Assembly (NCBI RefSeq): GCF_017592475.1
Contig: NZ_JAGFNP010000013.1
Coordinates: forward strand, 1 to 64,000
Length of the DNA: 64,000 nucleotides
Direction: 5' to 3'
Source: Glycomyces niveus
GTDB lineage: Bacteria > Actinomycetota > Actinomycetes > Mycobacteriales > Micromonosporaceae
Shown: one piece after another, positions 8,925-16,682 of the stretch
Layout: the number at the start of each line of letters is the position of its first letter
How positions within the stretch are numbered: position 1 is the first letter of the stretch
Notes under the pieces: generated by a model
Databases searched by the model: none
Told to the model about the DNA's origin: nothing
What the model saw: only the letters and a program-made list of their open reading frames with translations
Translations under genes and position numbers: made by a program

Positions 8925-8980
8925 TTGCCAGCGCCGCATCCGTATGAGTACAGTGTTCGCATGACGCGCACAGTGTGCGC
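8925..8980 (+). promoter_or_regulatory. Promoter and tandem TetR operators of hydrolase gene
   Basis: -35 TTGCCA (8925-8930), 18-bp spacer, -10 TACAGT (8949-8954). A perfect copy of the tetR operator, GCGCAC-AGT-GTGCGC, lies at 8966-8980 over the likely start point. A degenerate copy (11 of 15 positions) at 8946-8960 overlaps the -10. The 20-bp offset puts both on one DNA face. Confidence 0.75.
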
Positions 8981-9001
8981 AGCGAAGACTGAGGAGCGAT
9001 C

Positions 9002-10198
9002 ATGACCGACACCGCCACCCCCGAAACGCCCCGCGCGGCACGCAAAGCAGGACGGCCCGCCCGGATCCTGCGCGGACTACTGCGCGCGAGCGCCTGGACC
9101 GTCGCGGTCCTGGTGCTGCTCATGGCAATCGCCTTCTTCGGCGCGCCGCTGCCGCTGGGGCCGCTCGAAGACACCGCCAGCGTCATCGCGATGCTCGTGC
9201 CCTGGACGACCGGGCTCCTCCTCGCCTTCACCGCGATCCTTGCCGCCGCCGCGGTCCTCGCCCGGCGCCGACGGAGGCTCGCAACGGTCGCGGGCATCGC
9301 CGGCCTCGCCGCCCTCGGCATGATCGCGACCCCCTGGGCCGCAACCGCTCGCGAGACCGACGTGAACTGGAGCGCATACTTCGCCGCCGCTCCCGCACCC
9401 CAGCCGGACGCGACCGACACCTACGCCTCGATCGACGGCCACGACCTCAAAGTCGACGTCTACCTGCCCGAGACCGCCGAACCCGCCCCCGCCGTCGTCT
9501 ACGTCCACGGCGGCGGCTGGTCCGGCGGCTCCCGGAGCGAAAGCGCCCCTTGGCAGCAGTGGCTCAGCGACCAGGGCTACGCGGTCTTCTCCATCGACTA
9601 CCGCCTCGCCCCCACACCCCGCTGGGAGGACGCCGTCGGCGACGTCAAATGCGCCCTCGGCTGGGTCCGCGCGAACGCCTCCGAGTACGGCGCCGACGCC
9701 GGAAACGTGTCCATCGCGGGTGACTCCGCGGGCGGGCATCTGTCCATGATGGCCGCTTACACCGTCGGCGACCCCGCGCTCGCCCCCTCCTGCGCCGTCG
9801 ACGAGGCACCCGTCGCGTCCGTCATGAGCTGGTTCGCCCCCACCGACCTCGCCTCCCTCGAAACCGACTCCGACATGCCCGACAGCGCCCGCGGCTACCT
9901 CACCGAGTTCCTCGGCGCCGGACTCGCCGAAGAGCCGAGCCGGTACGAGGCCGCCTCGCCCCTCACCTACGCCCGCCCCGGCCTGCCGCCGACCATGATC
10001 GTCCAGGGCGGCGCCGACCGGCTCGTGCCGCTGGAGCAGGGCGAGGCGCTGGCCGCCTCCCTCGAGCGGGCGGGCGTGCCCGTCGCGACGCTCGACCTGC
10101 CCTGGGCGCACCACGGCTTCACCGGCCAGTGGGGTTCGTGGGCCTCGCAGGCGCTGCGGCCGGCGGTCGTCGACTTCCTTGCCGAACATGCGCACTGA
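9002..10198 (+). CDS. Membrane-anchored alpha/beta hydrolase (HSL/esterase type)
   Basis: 398 residues with GAGGAG 5 bases before the ATG. The first ~115 residues contain three hydrophobic helices (TVAVLVLLMAIAFF; MLVPWTTGLLLAFTAILAAAAVLA; VAGIAGLAALGMIATPWAA). The rest is an alpha/beta-hydrolase with oxyanion motif HGGGW, nucleophile elbow GDSAGG, an acid in GGADRLVP and a His in WAHHGF, the layout of hormone-sensitive-lipase/carboxylesterase enzymes. The catalytic domain probably faces outside. Substrate unknown. Controlled by the adjacent TetR protein, judging by shared operators. Confidence 0.87.
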   Translation: MTDTATPETPRAARKAGRPARILRGLLRASAWTVAVLVLLMAIAFFGAPLPLGPLEDTASVIAMLVPWTTGLLLAFTAILAAAAVLARRRRRLATVAGIAGLAALGMIATPWAATARETDVNWSAYFAAAPAPQPDATDTYASIDGHDLKVDVYLPETAEPAPAVVYVHGGGWSGGSRSESAPWQQWLSDQGYAVFSIDYRLAPTPRWEDAVGDVKCALGWVRANASEYGADAGNVSIAGDSAGGHLSMMAAYTVGDPALAPSCAVDEAPVASVMSWFAPTDLASLETDSDMPDSARGYLTEFLGAGLAEEPSRYEAASPLTYARPGLPPTMIVQGGADRLVPLEQGEALAASLERAGVPVATLDLPWAHHGFTGQWGSWASQALRPAVVDFLAEHAH

Positions 10199-10229
10199 CC
10201 CTGGGGCACCCGCACGGCACAATGGGTCG

Positions 10230-10919
10230 ATGCGCACCATCGGGTTGATCGGCGGGATGTCCTGGGAGTCCTCCGCCGAGTACTACCGGCTCATCAACGA
10301 GGACGTCAGGGCCCGCCTCGGCGGGCAGCACAACGCCCGCAGCCTGATGGCGACGGTCGACTTCGGCGAGATCGAGGCGATGCAGCGGGCGGGGGACTGG
10401 GACGGCGCGGGGAAGGTCCTCGCCGAGGCGGCGGCGGTGCTCGAGCGCGGCGGTGCCGACTTCATCGGCTTGTGCACCAACACGATGCACCGGGTGGCGG
10501 ACCGGATCGAGGCGGCGGTCGCGGTGCCGTTCGTCCACTTGGTCGACGCGACCGCGGACCGCATCCGGGCGGCCGGGATCGACCGGGTCGGCCTGCTCGC
10601 CACCAGGTTCACCATGGAGATGGGCTTCTACGCCGAACGCATGGCGCGCCACGGGATCGAGGTCGCCGTGCCACCGGCCAAGGACCGCGCGGTCGTCCAC
10701 GAGGTCATCTACGGCGAACTGACGCTCGGCGTGGTGACCGACGCGTCCCGAGACGCCTACCGCCGCATCATGGCCGACCTGGCCGCAAGCGGCTGCGGGG
10801 GCATGATCTACGGCTGCACCGAGATCACGCTGCTGGTCGACGAGACCGACACGACCGTGCCGGTCTTCGACTCGACCCGCATCCACGCCGAGCGCCTCGT
10901 CGACCTCGCCCTGGCTTGA
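10230..10919 (+). CDS. Aspartate/glutamate racemase family protein
   Basis: 229 residues from ATG 10230. MRTIGLIGGMSWESSAEYY is the usual N-terminus of the aspartate-racemase group, and both catalytic cysteines are present (CTNTMH and GCTEI). Members interconvert L- and D-amino acids without PLP; some act on hydantoins or other substrates. The YgeA-like pattern suggests an amino-acid racemase of broad specificity. A -10-like CACAAT lies 6 bases before the ATG, so the transcript is probably leaderless. Confidence 0.87.
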   Translation: MRTIGLIGGMSWESSAEYYRLINEDVRARLGGQHNARSLMATVDFGEIEAMQRAGDWDGAGKVLAEAAAVLERGGADFIGLCTNTMHRVADRIEAAVAVPFVHLVDATADRIRAAGIDRVGLLATRFTMEMGFYAERMARHGIEVAVPPAKDRAVVHEVIYGELTLGVVTDASRDAYRRIMADLAASGCGGMIYGCTEITLLVDETDTTVPVFDSTRIHAERLVDLALA

Positions 10920-11008
10920 GCCCGGCTCGCTGACGGCCGCGCCGATCGGTGCTCCCGCTCGTGCGGTGCCGGCCGATCCGGCGTGTCGAGACTGGAGCGC
11001 GCTAATGC

Positions 11009-11085
11009 GAAAAGTTTCTGCAATCGGTTGCATTCGAGGTATTGACCACGGGAAAGCCCTTTCCTTAAACTCATTGAAATATTTC
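11009..11085 (+). promoter_or_regulatory. Promoter and operator cluster of pectate lyase gene
   Basis: A sigma-70-like promoter with -35 TTGACC (11042-11047), 17-bp spacer and -10 TTAAAC (11065-11070). Upstream is TGCAA-TCGG-TTGCA (11019-11032), directly after GAAAAGTTTC (11009-11018). Downstream, at the expected start point, is the perfect palindrome GAAATATTTC (11076-11085). LacI-family sugar regulators use dyads of this kind. The region is AT-rich compared with its surroundings. Confidence 0.7.
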
Positions 11086-11115
11086 GATCTCTACTCAATG
11101 AGGGAGAGCTCCCAG

Positions 11116-12678
11116 ATGAGACGAACAGTCGCACGTAGACTCGCCGCGGTGCTGGCCACCGCGGCCGTGGTCGCCGCGGGGGTCGTACTGTCGATCACCC
11201 ACGCCACCGCGGCAACCGGCGGCGTCACCGGGTACGCGACCCAGAACGGCGGCACGACCGGCGGCGCCGGCGGCGCCACCGTCAGGGCCACCACCGGCAC
11301 GCAGATCAACCAGGCCCTGTGCAACCGCGCCAGCACGAGCACGCCGATCATCATCCAGGTCGAGGGCACCATCAACCACGGCAACACCGCGGACGTCTCG
11401 GGCACCAGCTGCGACGTCGGCAATACGCTGATCGACCTCAAGGGCGTCAGCAACGTGACGATCGTGGGCGTGGGCGCCGGTGCCGTCTTCGACCAGATCG
11501 GCATCCACATCCGCGAGTCCAGCAACATCATCATCCAGAACGTCACGGTCAAGAACGTCAAGAAGTCCGGCTCGCCCACCTCCAACGGCGGCGACGCGAT
11601 CGGCATGGAGTCGGGCGTGCGCAACGTCTGGGTCGACCACACCACCCTCGAAGCCTCCGGCGGGGAGGCCGAGGGCTACGACGGCCTGTTCGACATGAAG
11701 AACGACACCAAGTACGTGACGCTCTCGTACAGCATCCTGCGCAACTCCGAGCGCGGCGGCCTGGTGGGCTCCAGCGAGACCGACCTGACGAACAGCTTCA
11801 TCACCTACCACCACAACCTGTACCAGAACCTGAACTCGCGGGTGCCGCTGCTGCGCGGCGGTACCGCGCACATCTACAACAACCACTACTCAGGGATCGT
11901 CGAGTCGGGCATCAACTCCCGCGCCGGCGGCAAGGCCAAAGTGGACAACAACTACTTCGAGGACTCCAAGGACGTCCTCGGCACCTTCTACACCAGCGAG
12001 CGCGGCACCTGGCAGACCAGCGGGAACATCCTCGACAACGTGACCTGGTCGGCCACCGGCACCGACAACTACCCGGCCGGGCCGAGCATGCCGTCGACCA
12101 CCACGATCAGCGTCCCGTACAGCTACCAGCTCGACAACGCCTCGTGCGTCCCTAGTGTCGTGGCGAAGACGGCGGGCGCGAACAAGGGCAACCAGGTCTC
12201 GGACGGCAGCTGCAACGCGCAGACGCCCTCGCAGAGCCCTTCGCAGACGCCGTCGCAGAACCCGACCACGCCGACCACCGGCCCGACTGACCCCGGCACG
12301 TCCATCCCTCCGGGAGGGACCAACCTCAGTCTCGGGGCCGGCGCCGACGGCTCCAGCAAGGCCAGCGGGACCAGCTACGGCAACGTCATCGACGGCTCGA
12401 TGAGCACCTACTGGTCGCCGAGCGGCACGACCGGGCGCGTCTCGGTGAAGTGGACGAGCGCGAAGACGGTCGACACGGTGCACATCCGCGAAGCCGCGGG
12501 CGCTGAAGGCAACATCGACGACTGGCAGGTCGTGAACAACGACACCGGCGCGGTGCTCGCCTCCGGGACCGGCGCGGGGGTGATCTCCTTCACCGCGGTC
12601 GCCACGACGAAGATCAACTTCGTGGTCACGAGCGCGAGCGGCACGCCAAGAGTCGCCGAATTCGAGGTCTACGCCTAG
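11116..12678 (+). CDS. Secreted pectate lyase (PL1) with C-terminal discoidin-like domain
   Basis: 520 residues from ATG 11116, preceded by GGGAGAG. A signal peptide (MRRTVARRLAAVLATAAVVAAG, cleaved near HATAA) leads to a PL1 parallel beta-helix: IIIQVEGTI, GVRNVWVDHTTLE, DGLFDMKNDTKYVTLSYS (calcium-binding Asp) and SRVPLLRGGTAHIYNNHY, whose Arg is the catalytic base of the family. A Ser/Pro/Thr linker (from ~residue 368) connects to a ~120-residue discoidin-like beta-sandwich (VIDGSMSTYWSPS) that may bind pectin. Cleaves polygalacturonate by beta-elimination outside the cell. Probably induced through the dyads in its promoter. Confidence 0.93.
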   Translation: MRRTVARRLAAVLATAAVVAAGVVLSITHATAATGGVTGYATQNGGTTGGAGGATVRATTGTQINQALCNRASTSTPIIIQVEGTINHGNTADVSGTSCDVGNTLIDLKGVSNVTIVGVGAGAVFDQIGIHIRESSNIIIQNVTVKNVKKSGSPTSNGGDAIGMESGVRNVWVDHTTLEASGGEAEGYDGLFDMKNDTKYVTLSYSILRNSERGGLVGSSETDLTNSFITYHHNLYQNLNSRVPLLRGGTAHIYNNHYSGIVESGINSRAGGKAKVDNNYFEDSKDVLGTFYTSERGTWQTSGNILDNVTWSATGTDNYPAGPSMPSTTTISVPYSYQLDNASCVPSVVAKTAGANKGNQVSDGSCNAQTPSQSPSQTPSQNPTTPTTGPTDPGTSIPPGGTNLSLGAGADGSSKASGTSYGNVIDGSMSTYWSPSGTTGRVSVKWTSAKTVDTVHIREAAGAEGNIDDWQVVNNDTGAVLASGTGAGVISFTAVATTKINFVVTSASGTPRVAEFEVYA

Positions 12679-12686
12679 TCGCGTCG

Positions 12687-12714
12687 CCCCGCGCGGCCTC
12701 CGGGCCGCGCGGGG
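12687..12714 (+). terminator. Terminator hairpin after pectate lyase
   Basis: Perfect 12-bp stem (12687-12698 with 12703-12714) with a 4-nt loop, 9 bases after the stop codon. Confidence 0.8.
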
Positions 12715-12775
12715 TGGCCCGACCCACCCTTCCAGCATTGGCCTCGTGACCTGCGGATTTGATACAGTCGCCGGA

Positions 12776-14059
12776 GTGCTCGCGGGGCTTTCCGTGCAGC
12801 GCGGATTCGGGGGAACGGTGAACCAGGACGAGCTCGACGCGCTGCCGCTCGCGGGGCGCGCCCGCTACGCCGTGCTCGGCGTCCTCCAGGAGGCCCAGCG
12901 CACCCGCATCGACTGGGTCGACGCCGCCTCCGACCTCGAAGCCGCCTCCGCCGACCCCGGCTGGCCCGCGGCCCTCGCCGGCGTCTTCGACGAACTCGGC
13001 GGCGACGCGGCCCTGCGCGCGTGGGAATGGGGCTGGATGCCCCGGGAAGCCTTGAGCGCCTTGCGGAAGTCGCTGAGCAATGAAGCAGTGCGAGCCGGCG
13101 CGATCATGATGCGCGGCCAACTCACCCGCTACCAGGACCACCAACTCAGCGACCGCTGGCGGGCCCACCGCGACGAACTCGCGGACACGGCCCCCTTCGC
13201 GGGCATGGCGAAAGCGAGCAGCGGCCTGGGCCGCTGGGACCGCATCGTCCTCTGGGGAGCGACCCTCGAAGTCCTCCAGTTCCTCAACGCCCTCCCCAAG
13301 ATCCCCAAGGTCGAACCGCTCCCGGGCGACCTCCTCATCACCCACGGCATCGGCATCGCCGAGTCCTCCCGCGTCTACGAGAAGATCCGCGCCCTCCTCG
13401 CCAAAGCCGAGTCCACCGACTCCGACGCCGAAGCCGAGGCCTTCACCGCCAAAGCGCAGCAGCTCATCGCCCGCCACAGCATCAACGAAGCGCTCCTTTC
13501 AGAAGCAGGCCAAGGCAAACGCGACCCCGAAGCCCTCCGGGTCCTCATCGAGCGCCCCTACGAGCAGCCCAAATCCGAACTTCTCGCCCAGATCGCCGAC
13601 GCCAACCACTGCCGCTCCGTCTACTGGCCCGAGGGCGGCTTCACCACCGTCATCGGCGACCGCGCCGACCTCCGCTCGGTCGAACTCCTCTTCAACTCCC
13701 TCCTCGTCCAAGCCACGGCCGCCATGACCCGCGTCGGCTCCATCGCCGCCAAGCGCGGCAAATCCCAGACCCGCTCCTTCCGCCAGTCCTTCCTCGCCTC
13801 CTTCGCCATGCGCATCGGCGAACGCCTCCGCGAATCCGCCGCTGACACCGAACGCGAATACACCGCCGCCACCGGCACCGACCTCGTCCCGGTCATGCGC
13901 CAACGCGACGAACGCGTCGACGCCCGCACCACCGAGCTCTTCCCCCGCCTCAAACTCGGCCGCGGCACCCGCATCACCAACTACGAAGGCCACATCGCCG
14001 GCCTCGAAGCCGCCGACAAAGCCCGCCTCACCGCCCCCGAACCCATCACCCGCCGCTAA
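12776..14059 (+). CDS. DUF2786-domain protein
   Basis: 427 residues from GTG 12776, chosen because TACAGT lies 7 bases upstream (leaderless pattern); a GTG at 12746 is the longer alternative. At about residue 200 comes the DUF2786 helical segment (IRALLAKAESTDSDAEAEAFTAKAQQLIARH), which resembles the first helices of phage and metalloprotease-associated proteins. The C-terminal region (DLRSVELLFNSLLVQATAAM, RQSFLASFAMRIGERL) is the usual DUF7168-like partner. Cytosolic, no signal. Function unknown; related proteins are common in actinobacteria and in phages. Confidence 0.75.
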   Translation: MLAGLSVQRGFGGTVNQDELDALPLAGRARYAVLGVLQEAQRTRIDWVDAASDLEAASADPGWPAALAGVFDELGGDAALRAWEWGWMPREALSALRKSLSNEAVRAGAIMMRGQLTRYQDHQLSDRWRAHRDELADTAPFAGMAKASSGLGRWDRIVLWGATLEVLQFLNALPKIPKVEPLPGDLLITHGIGIAESSRVYEKIRALLAKAESTDSDAEAEAFTAKAQQLIARHSINEALLSEAGQGKRDPEALRVLIERPYEQPKSELLAQIADANHCRSVYWPEGGFTTVIGDRADLRSVELLFNSLLVQATAAMTRVGSIAAKRGKSQTRSFRQSFLASFAMRIGERLRESAADTEREYTAATGTDLVPVMRQRDERVDARTTELFPRLKLGRGTRITNYEGHIAGLEAADKARLTAPEPITRR

Positions 14060-14069
14060 AGGTCTCGGG

Positions 14070-15005
14070 TCACACCAGCCGCTCGGCGACTTCGAGATGC
14101 TCACGGCCCCAAGCCGCCCCGAACTCGAGCACGTACAGTCCGGTCGCCACGCGCTCGAGAAAACCCCACTCCCAGATGGCGTCGCCGTGGAGGCCGCTGT
14201 GTTCGGCGAGCAGGCCGCACCGGCGCCGGACCAGTGACCGGGTCGAGCCCTGGAGGAACTCCCTAGTCCAATCCCGCAGCACGACGCCGAGGTCGTAGGC
14301 CGGTTCGGCGACGAACGCCTCGGGATCGACGAAGACGAAGCCCGACGCCGCGCCCGCGCGCGGCGAGCGCACCCGCATCGCGTTGCCTGCGTGCGGGTCG
14401 CCGTGAACGGCCACGCACCGGTCCTCGCGGTACGCGGCGGCGCGGCGCTCGGCATAGCGCAGTGCCGTATCGACCACCTCCCTGGAACAGGGCCGATCCA
14501 GTCCCCTCCAAGCACGGTCGATCAAACCAGCCAAGTCCCGCGCCTTGGAAGCCCCGGTCTGCGCCGGAACGGTCCCGGGCAACTCGACCTCCCATGCCTG
14601 CCGAAGCGTCGCGCAGACGGTCGTGACGACTTGCTCTGGCGCCCAACCGAGCTGACCCATCGACGGACCCAAAGCCTCCATCAGCATCGCGTTCCGACCC
14701 GGATCGGCGGCGAGCAGCCGCGCATAGCCGCGCCCGGCGGCCTGTTCGAGTCGCTGGATCTCATGAGCCGCCCAAAAGTGGGGCAACGCCAGTTTTAGCA
14801 CGGCCTCACGACCGTCGGCCGTTCGCGCATGCGCCACATAGGAGGAGGTGCCTCCGGTGATCGGTCCGCCGACCGTGATCGACCACTGCTGCTCCATCTC
14901 GGCGATGAGGTCGTCCAGCCCTGCCAGCCAGGCCAGGCCGGGCTCCCCGAACGACTCGGCTTTAGCGCGGACGAGCGGCGGCACCGCCACGGGAGCGTGT
15001 TCCAT
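14070..15005 (-). CDS. Aminoglycoside phosphotransferase-family kinase
   Basis: 311 residues from ATG 15005; a CAGCAT -10-like box 7 bases upstream suggests a leaderless mRNA. It has the APH kinase fold: ATP-lobe Lys in EAVLKLALP, catalytic loop HGDPHAGN and metal-binding FVDPEAF. It is closest in layout to streptomycin 6-kinase / hydroxyurea phosphotransferase-like proteins (GLAWLAGLDDLIAEMEQQW at the start). Whether it modifies a drug or a cellular metabolite cannot be told. Tail-to-tail with the DUF2786 gene. Confidence 0.8.
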   Translation of the reverse strand: MEHAPVAVPPLVRAKAESFGEPGLAWLAGLDDLIAEMEQQWSITVGGPITGGTSSYVAHARTADGREAVLKLALPHFWAAHEIQRLEQAAGRGYARLLAADPGRNAMLMEALGPSMGQLGWAPEQVVTTVCATLRQAWEVELPGTVPAQTGASKARDLAGLIDRAWRGLDRPCSREVVDTALRYAERRAAAYREDRCVAVHGDPHAGNAMRVRSPRAGAASGFVFVDPEAFVAEPAYDLGVVLRDWTREFLQGSTRSLVRRRCGLLAEHSGLHGDAIWEWGFLERVATGLYVLEFGAAWGREHLEVAERLV

Positions 15006-15064
15006 CGGGTTGATGCTGGCCCAGGGCGCGCCGCCGGTCAAGCAAGTTGCCAAGCGCTGCGACA

Positions 15065-15092
15065 AAAACCCCCCGGCGCTCAGCGCCGGGGG
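15065..15092 (-). terminator. Intrinsic terminator of Rv3235-like gene
   Basis: On the minus strand, a 10-bp stem (15092-15083 with 15079-15070) is followed by five T residues, a rare textbook rho-independent terminator in such GC-rich DNA. It lies 10 bases beyond the stop. Confidence 0.88.
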
Positions 15093-15101
15093 CCGTCTCG
15101 C

Positions 15102-15473
15102 CTAGAGCCGGTGCATTGGCCGTTGCCTTCGGTTCGCGTGCAGGAGGTCGCAGTGGTCGAGGCGCCAGCCGTGTCGTGTGGCGCGGAAGGTGAAGGTCAT
15201 CGCCTGGTGCGCGGTGCCGTTCTCGACCATCGCGACGATCTCGGCGGTGTCCAGCGTCGGGCAGTCGGCCCGCACCACCCGCACCTGCTTGAACCGCGCC
15301 GGCACCCGCCGCTGCACCCTCGTGAACGCCAGCCACCCGGCGTTAGTGGCGAGCAGGCGGGCCTCGGCGGCCGACTTGCGGCCGGTGAGGACGTTCAGGA
15401 AGAAGGTCGAGTAGGAGATGGCCTGACGCGGCGAAAGTCGCATGGTCCCAACGGGGAAGTCCTTGGGGCACAT
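15102..15473 (-). CDS. Rv3235 family (DUF6459-like) protein
   Basis: 123 residues with a strong ribosome binding site (GGAGGA, 7 bases before the ATG). Segments SYSTFFLNVLTGRKSAAEARL, FKQVRVVRADCPTLDTAEIVAMVENG and AMTFTFRATRHGWRLDHCDLL match the alpha+beta pattern of actinobacterial Rv3235-like proteins. Those are usually found next to secA; here the gene stands alone. Role unknown. Own promoter and terminator make it a monocistronic unit. Confidence 0.65.
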   Translation of the reverse strand: MCPKDFPVGTMRLSPRQAISYSTFFLNVLTGRKSAAEARLLATNAGWLAFTRVQRRVPARFKQVRVVRADCPTLDTAEIVAMVENGTAHQAMTFTFRATRHGWRLDHCDLLHANRRQRPMHRL

Positions 15474-15518
15474 AGTGTTTCCTCCATAATTCGATCGGTG
15501 GGATCGGATTCAGGAGAG

Positions 15519-15547
15519 AATCTATGCATCACTTTAGGTGAAGTCAA
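15519..15547 (-). promoter_or_regulatory. Promoter of Rv3235-like gene with spacer dyad
   Basis: Minus strand: -35 TTGACT (15547-15542), exactly 17 bp, -10 TAGATT (15524-15519). The spacer holds TCAC-CTAAA-GTGA, a likely operator. Among the best-matching vegetative promoters in the window. Confidence 0.75.
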
Positions 15548-15728
15548 CAACACGATTCGTGATTGCGGGTCGTTGCGGGCCGCCGAATTGTAGGGTCCGC
15601 ACGATTTCCACCGGCGAAGCGCCGCCACGTAAACGACAAGCACGCGGCGGTTAGAAAGGCGCTATTGACGATCCCTACAAAAATCAGGAATATCGCGCCG
15701 ACCCGCCCGGGCCTGTCGCCTATCGCTG
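15548..15728. other. AT-rich intergenic stretch, possible gene remnant
   Basis: Between the Rv3235-like promoter and the permease terminator no gene is called. The minus strand reads through a clear membrane-helix-like sequence (VGAIFLIFVGIVNSAFLTAA) without any ATG or GTG start in frame. It may be a decayed small membrane-protein gene or chance. Confidence 0.35.
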
Positions 15729-15766
15729 AAAAAGGCCGGTCCGGCGAACGCCGGACCGGCCCTTTC
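15729..15766 (-). terminator. Intrinsic terminator of sugar-ABC operon
   Basis: Perfect 12-bp stem (15734-15745 with 15750-15761) with 4-nt loop. On the minus strand it is followed by a run of T residues, 20 bases after the permease stop. Confidence 0.9.
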
Positions 15767-15779
15767 TCTGGGAGGTGAA

Positions 15780-16682
15780 TCAGCCCTTGATAGCGCCGGT
15801 GAGGACGCCGGAGGTGAAGTAGCGCTGGAGGAACGGATAGACGATCAGGATCGGGAGCGTCGCCAGGACGATCACCGCCATCTGGAGGGTGACGCCGGGC
15901 GGCGGGGGCTGATCGGGGGAGACCACTGCGCCCGGGATGGCGACGCCCGCCAGGACGTACTGCTGGAGCACGACCTGGATGGGCCACTTCTCGGCGTCGT
16001 TGATGTACAGCAGGGCGTTGAAGTAGGTGTTCCAGTAGCCGACCGCGTAGAACAGGCCCATCACGGCGAGCACCGGCTTCGACAGCGGCAGCACGATCTG
16101 GAGGAAGATCCGCCACTCGCCGGCCCCGTCGATCCGCGCGGCCTCGATCAGCTCTTCGGGCAGTCCTTGGAAGAAGTTCCTGATGACGATCATGTTGAAC
16201 GCCGAGATGAGACCCGGGATGATCAACGACCAGGTCGAGTCCAGGAGCCCGAGGTACTTGATGAGCATGAAGTTCGGGATGATCCCCGCCCCGAAGAACA
16301 TGGTCGCGAGGACCATGATCAGCACCGCCTTGGCGCCCGGGACCTGGCGAGTGCGGGCCAGGCCCCAGGCGAGCATCGAGGTCGCGGCAAGGGACAGCAG
16401 CGTGCCGACGACCGTGATGAACAGCGAGTTCAGCAGACCCTGGGTGACCGTGCCGCCGTTGAAGATCGCGCGGTACGCGTCCAGCGAGAACTCGGTCGGG
16501 AACACCACTCCGGCGCGGGCCTGGGACGGGGCGGCGAAGCTCATCGCGATGACGTAGACCAGCGGGTAGATCATGGTGATCACGATCAGCACGATCACGA
16601 TCGCCTTGACCGCCCGGACCCAGATCGAGGGCGGGCTCATCCACGGCGGGATGCCGGTGCGCCCCTTGGCGAGTGTCATCAT
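15780..16682 (-). CDS. Sugar ABC transporter permease (LplC/YtcP type)
   Basis: 300 residues from ATG 16682 (the next codon, 16679, is also ATG). GGAGAGGGG lies 8-10 bases upstream inside the preceding gene, whose stop overlaps the start (TGATG), so the two are translationally coupled. Six hydrophobic helices are evident, and the cytoplasmic EAA loop reads PEELIEAARIDGAGEWRIFLQIVLPLSKP. This CUT1 permease type pairs with large binding proteins for oligosaccharides. Third gene of a binding-protein/permease/permease operon with no ATPase gene. Confidence 0.92.
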   Translation of the reverse strand: MMTLAKGRTGIPPWMSPPSIWVRAVKAIVIVLIVITMIYPLVYVIAMSFAAPSQARAGVVFPTEFSLDAYRAIFNGGTVTQGLLNSLFITVVGTLLSLAATSMLAWGLARTRQVPGAKAVLIMVLATMFFGAGIIPNFMLIKYLGLLDSTWSLIIPGLISAFNMIVIRNFFQGLPEELIEAARIDGAGEWRIFLQIVLPLSKPVLAVMGLFYAVGYWNTYFNALLYINDAEKWPIQVVLQQYVLAGVAIPGAVVSPDQPPPPGVTLQMAVIVLATLPILIVYPFLQRYFTSGVLTGAIKG

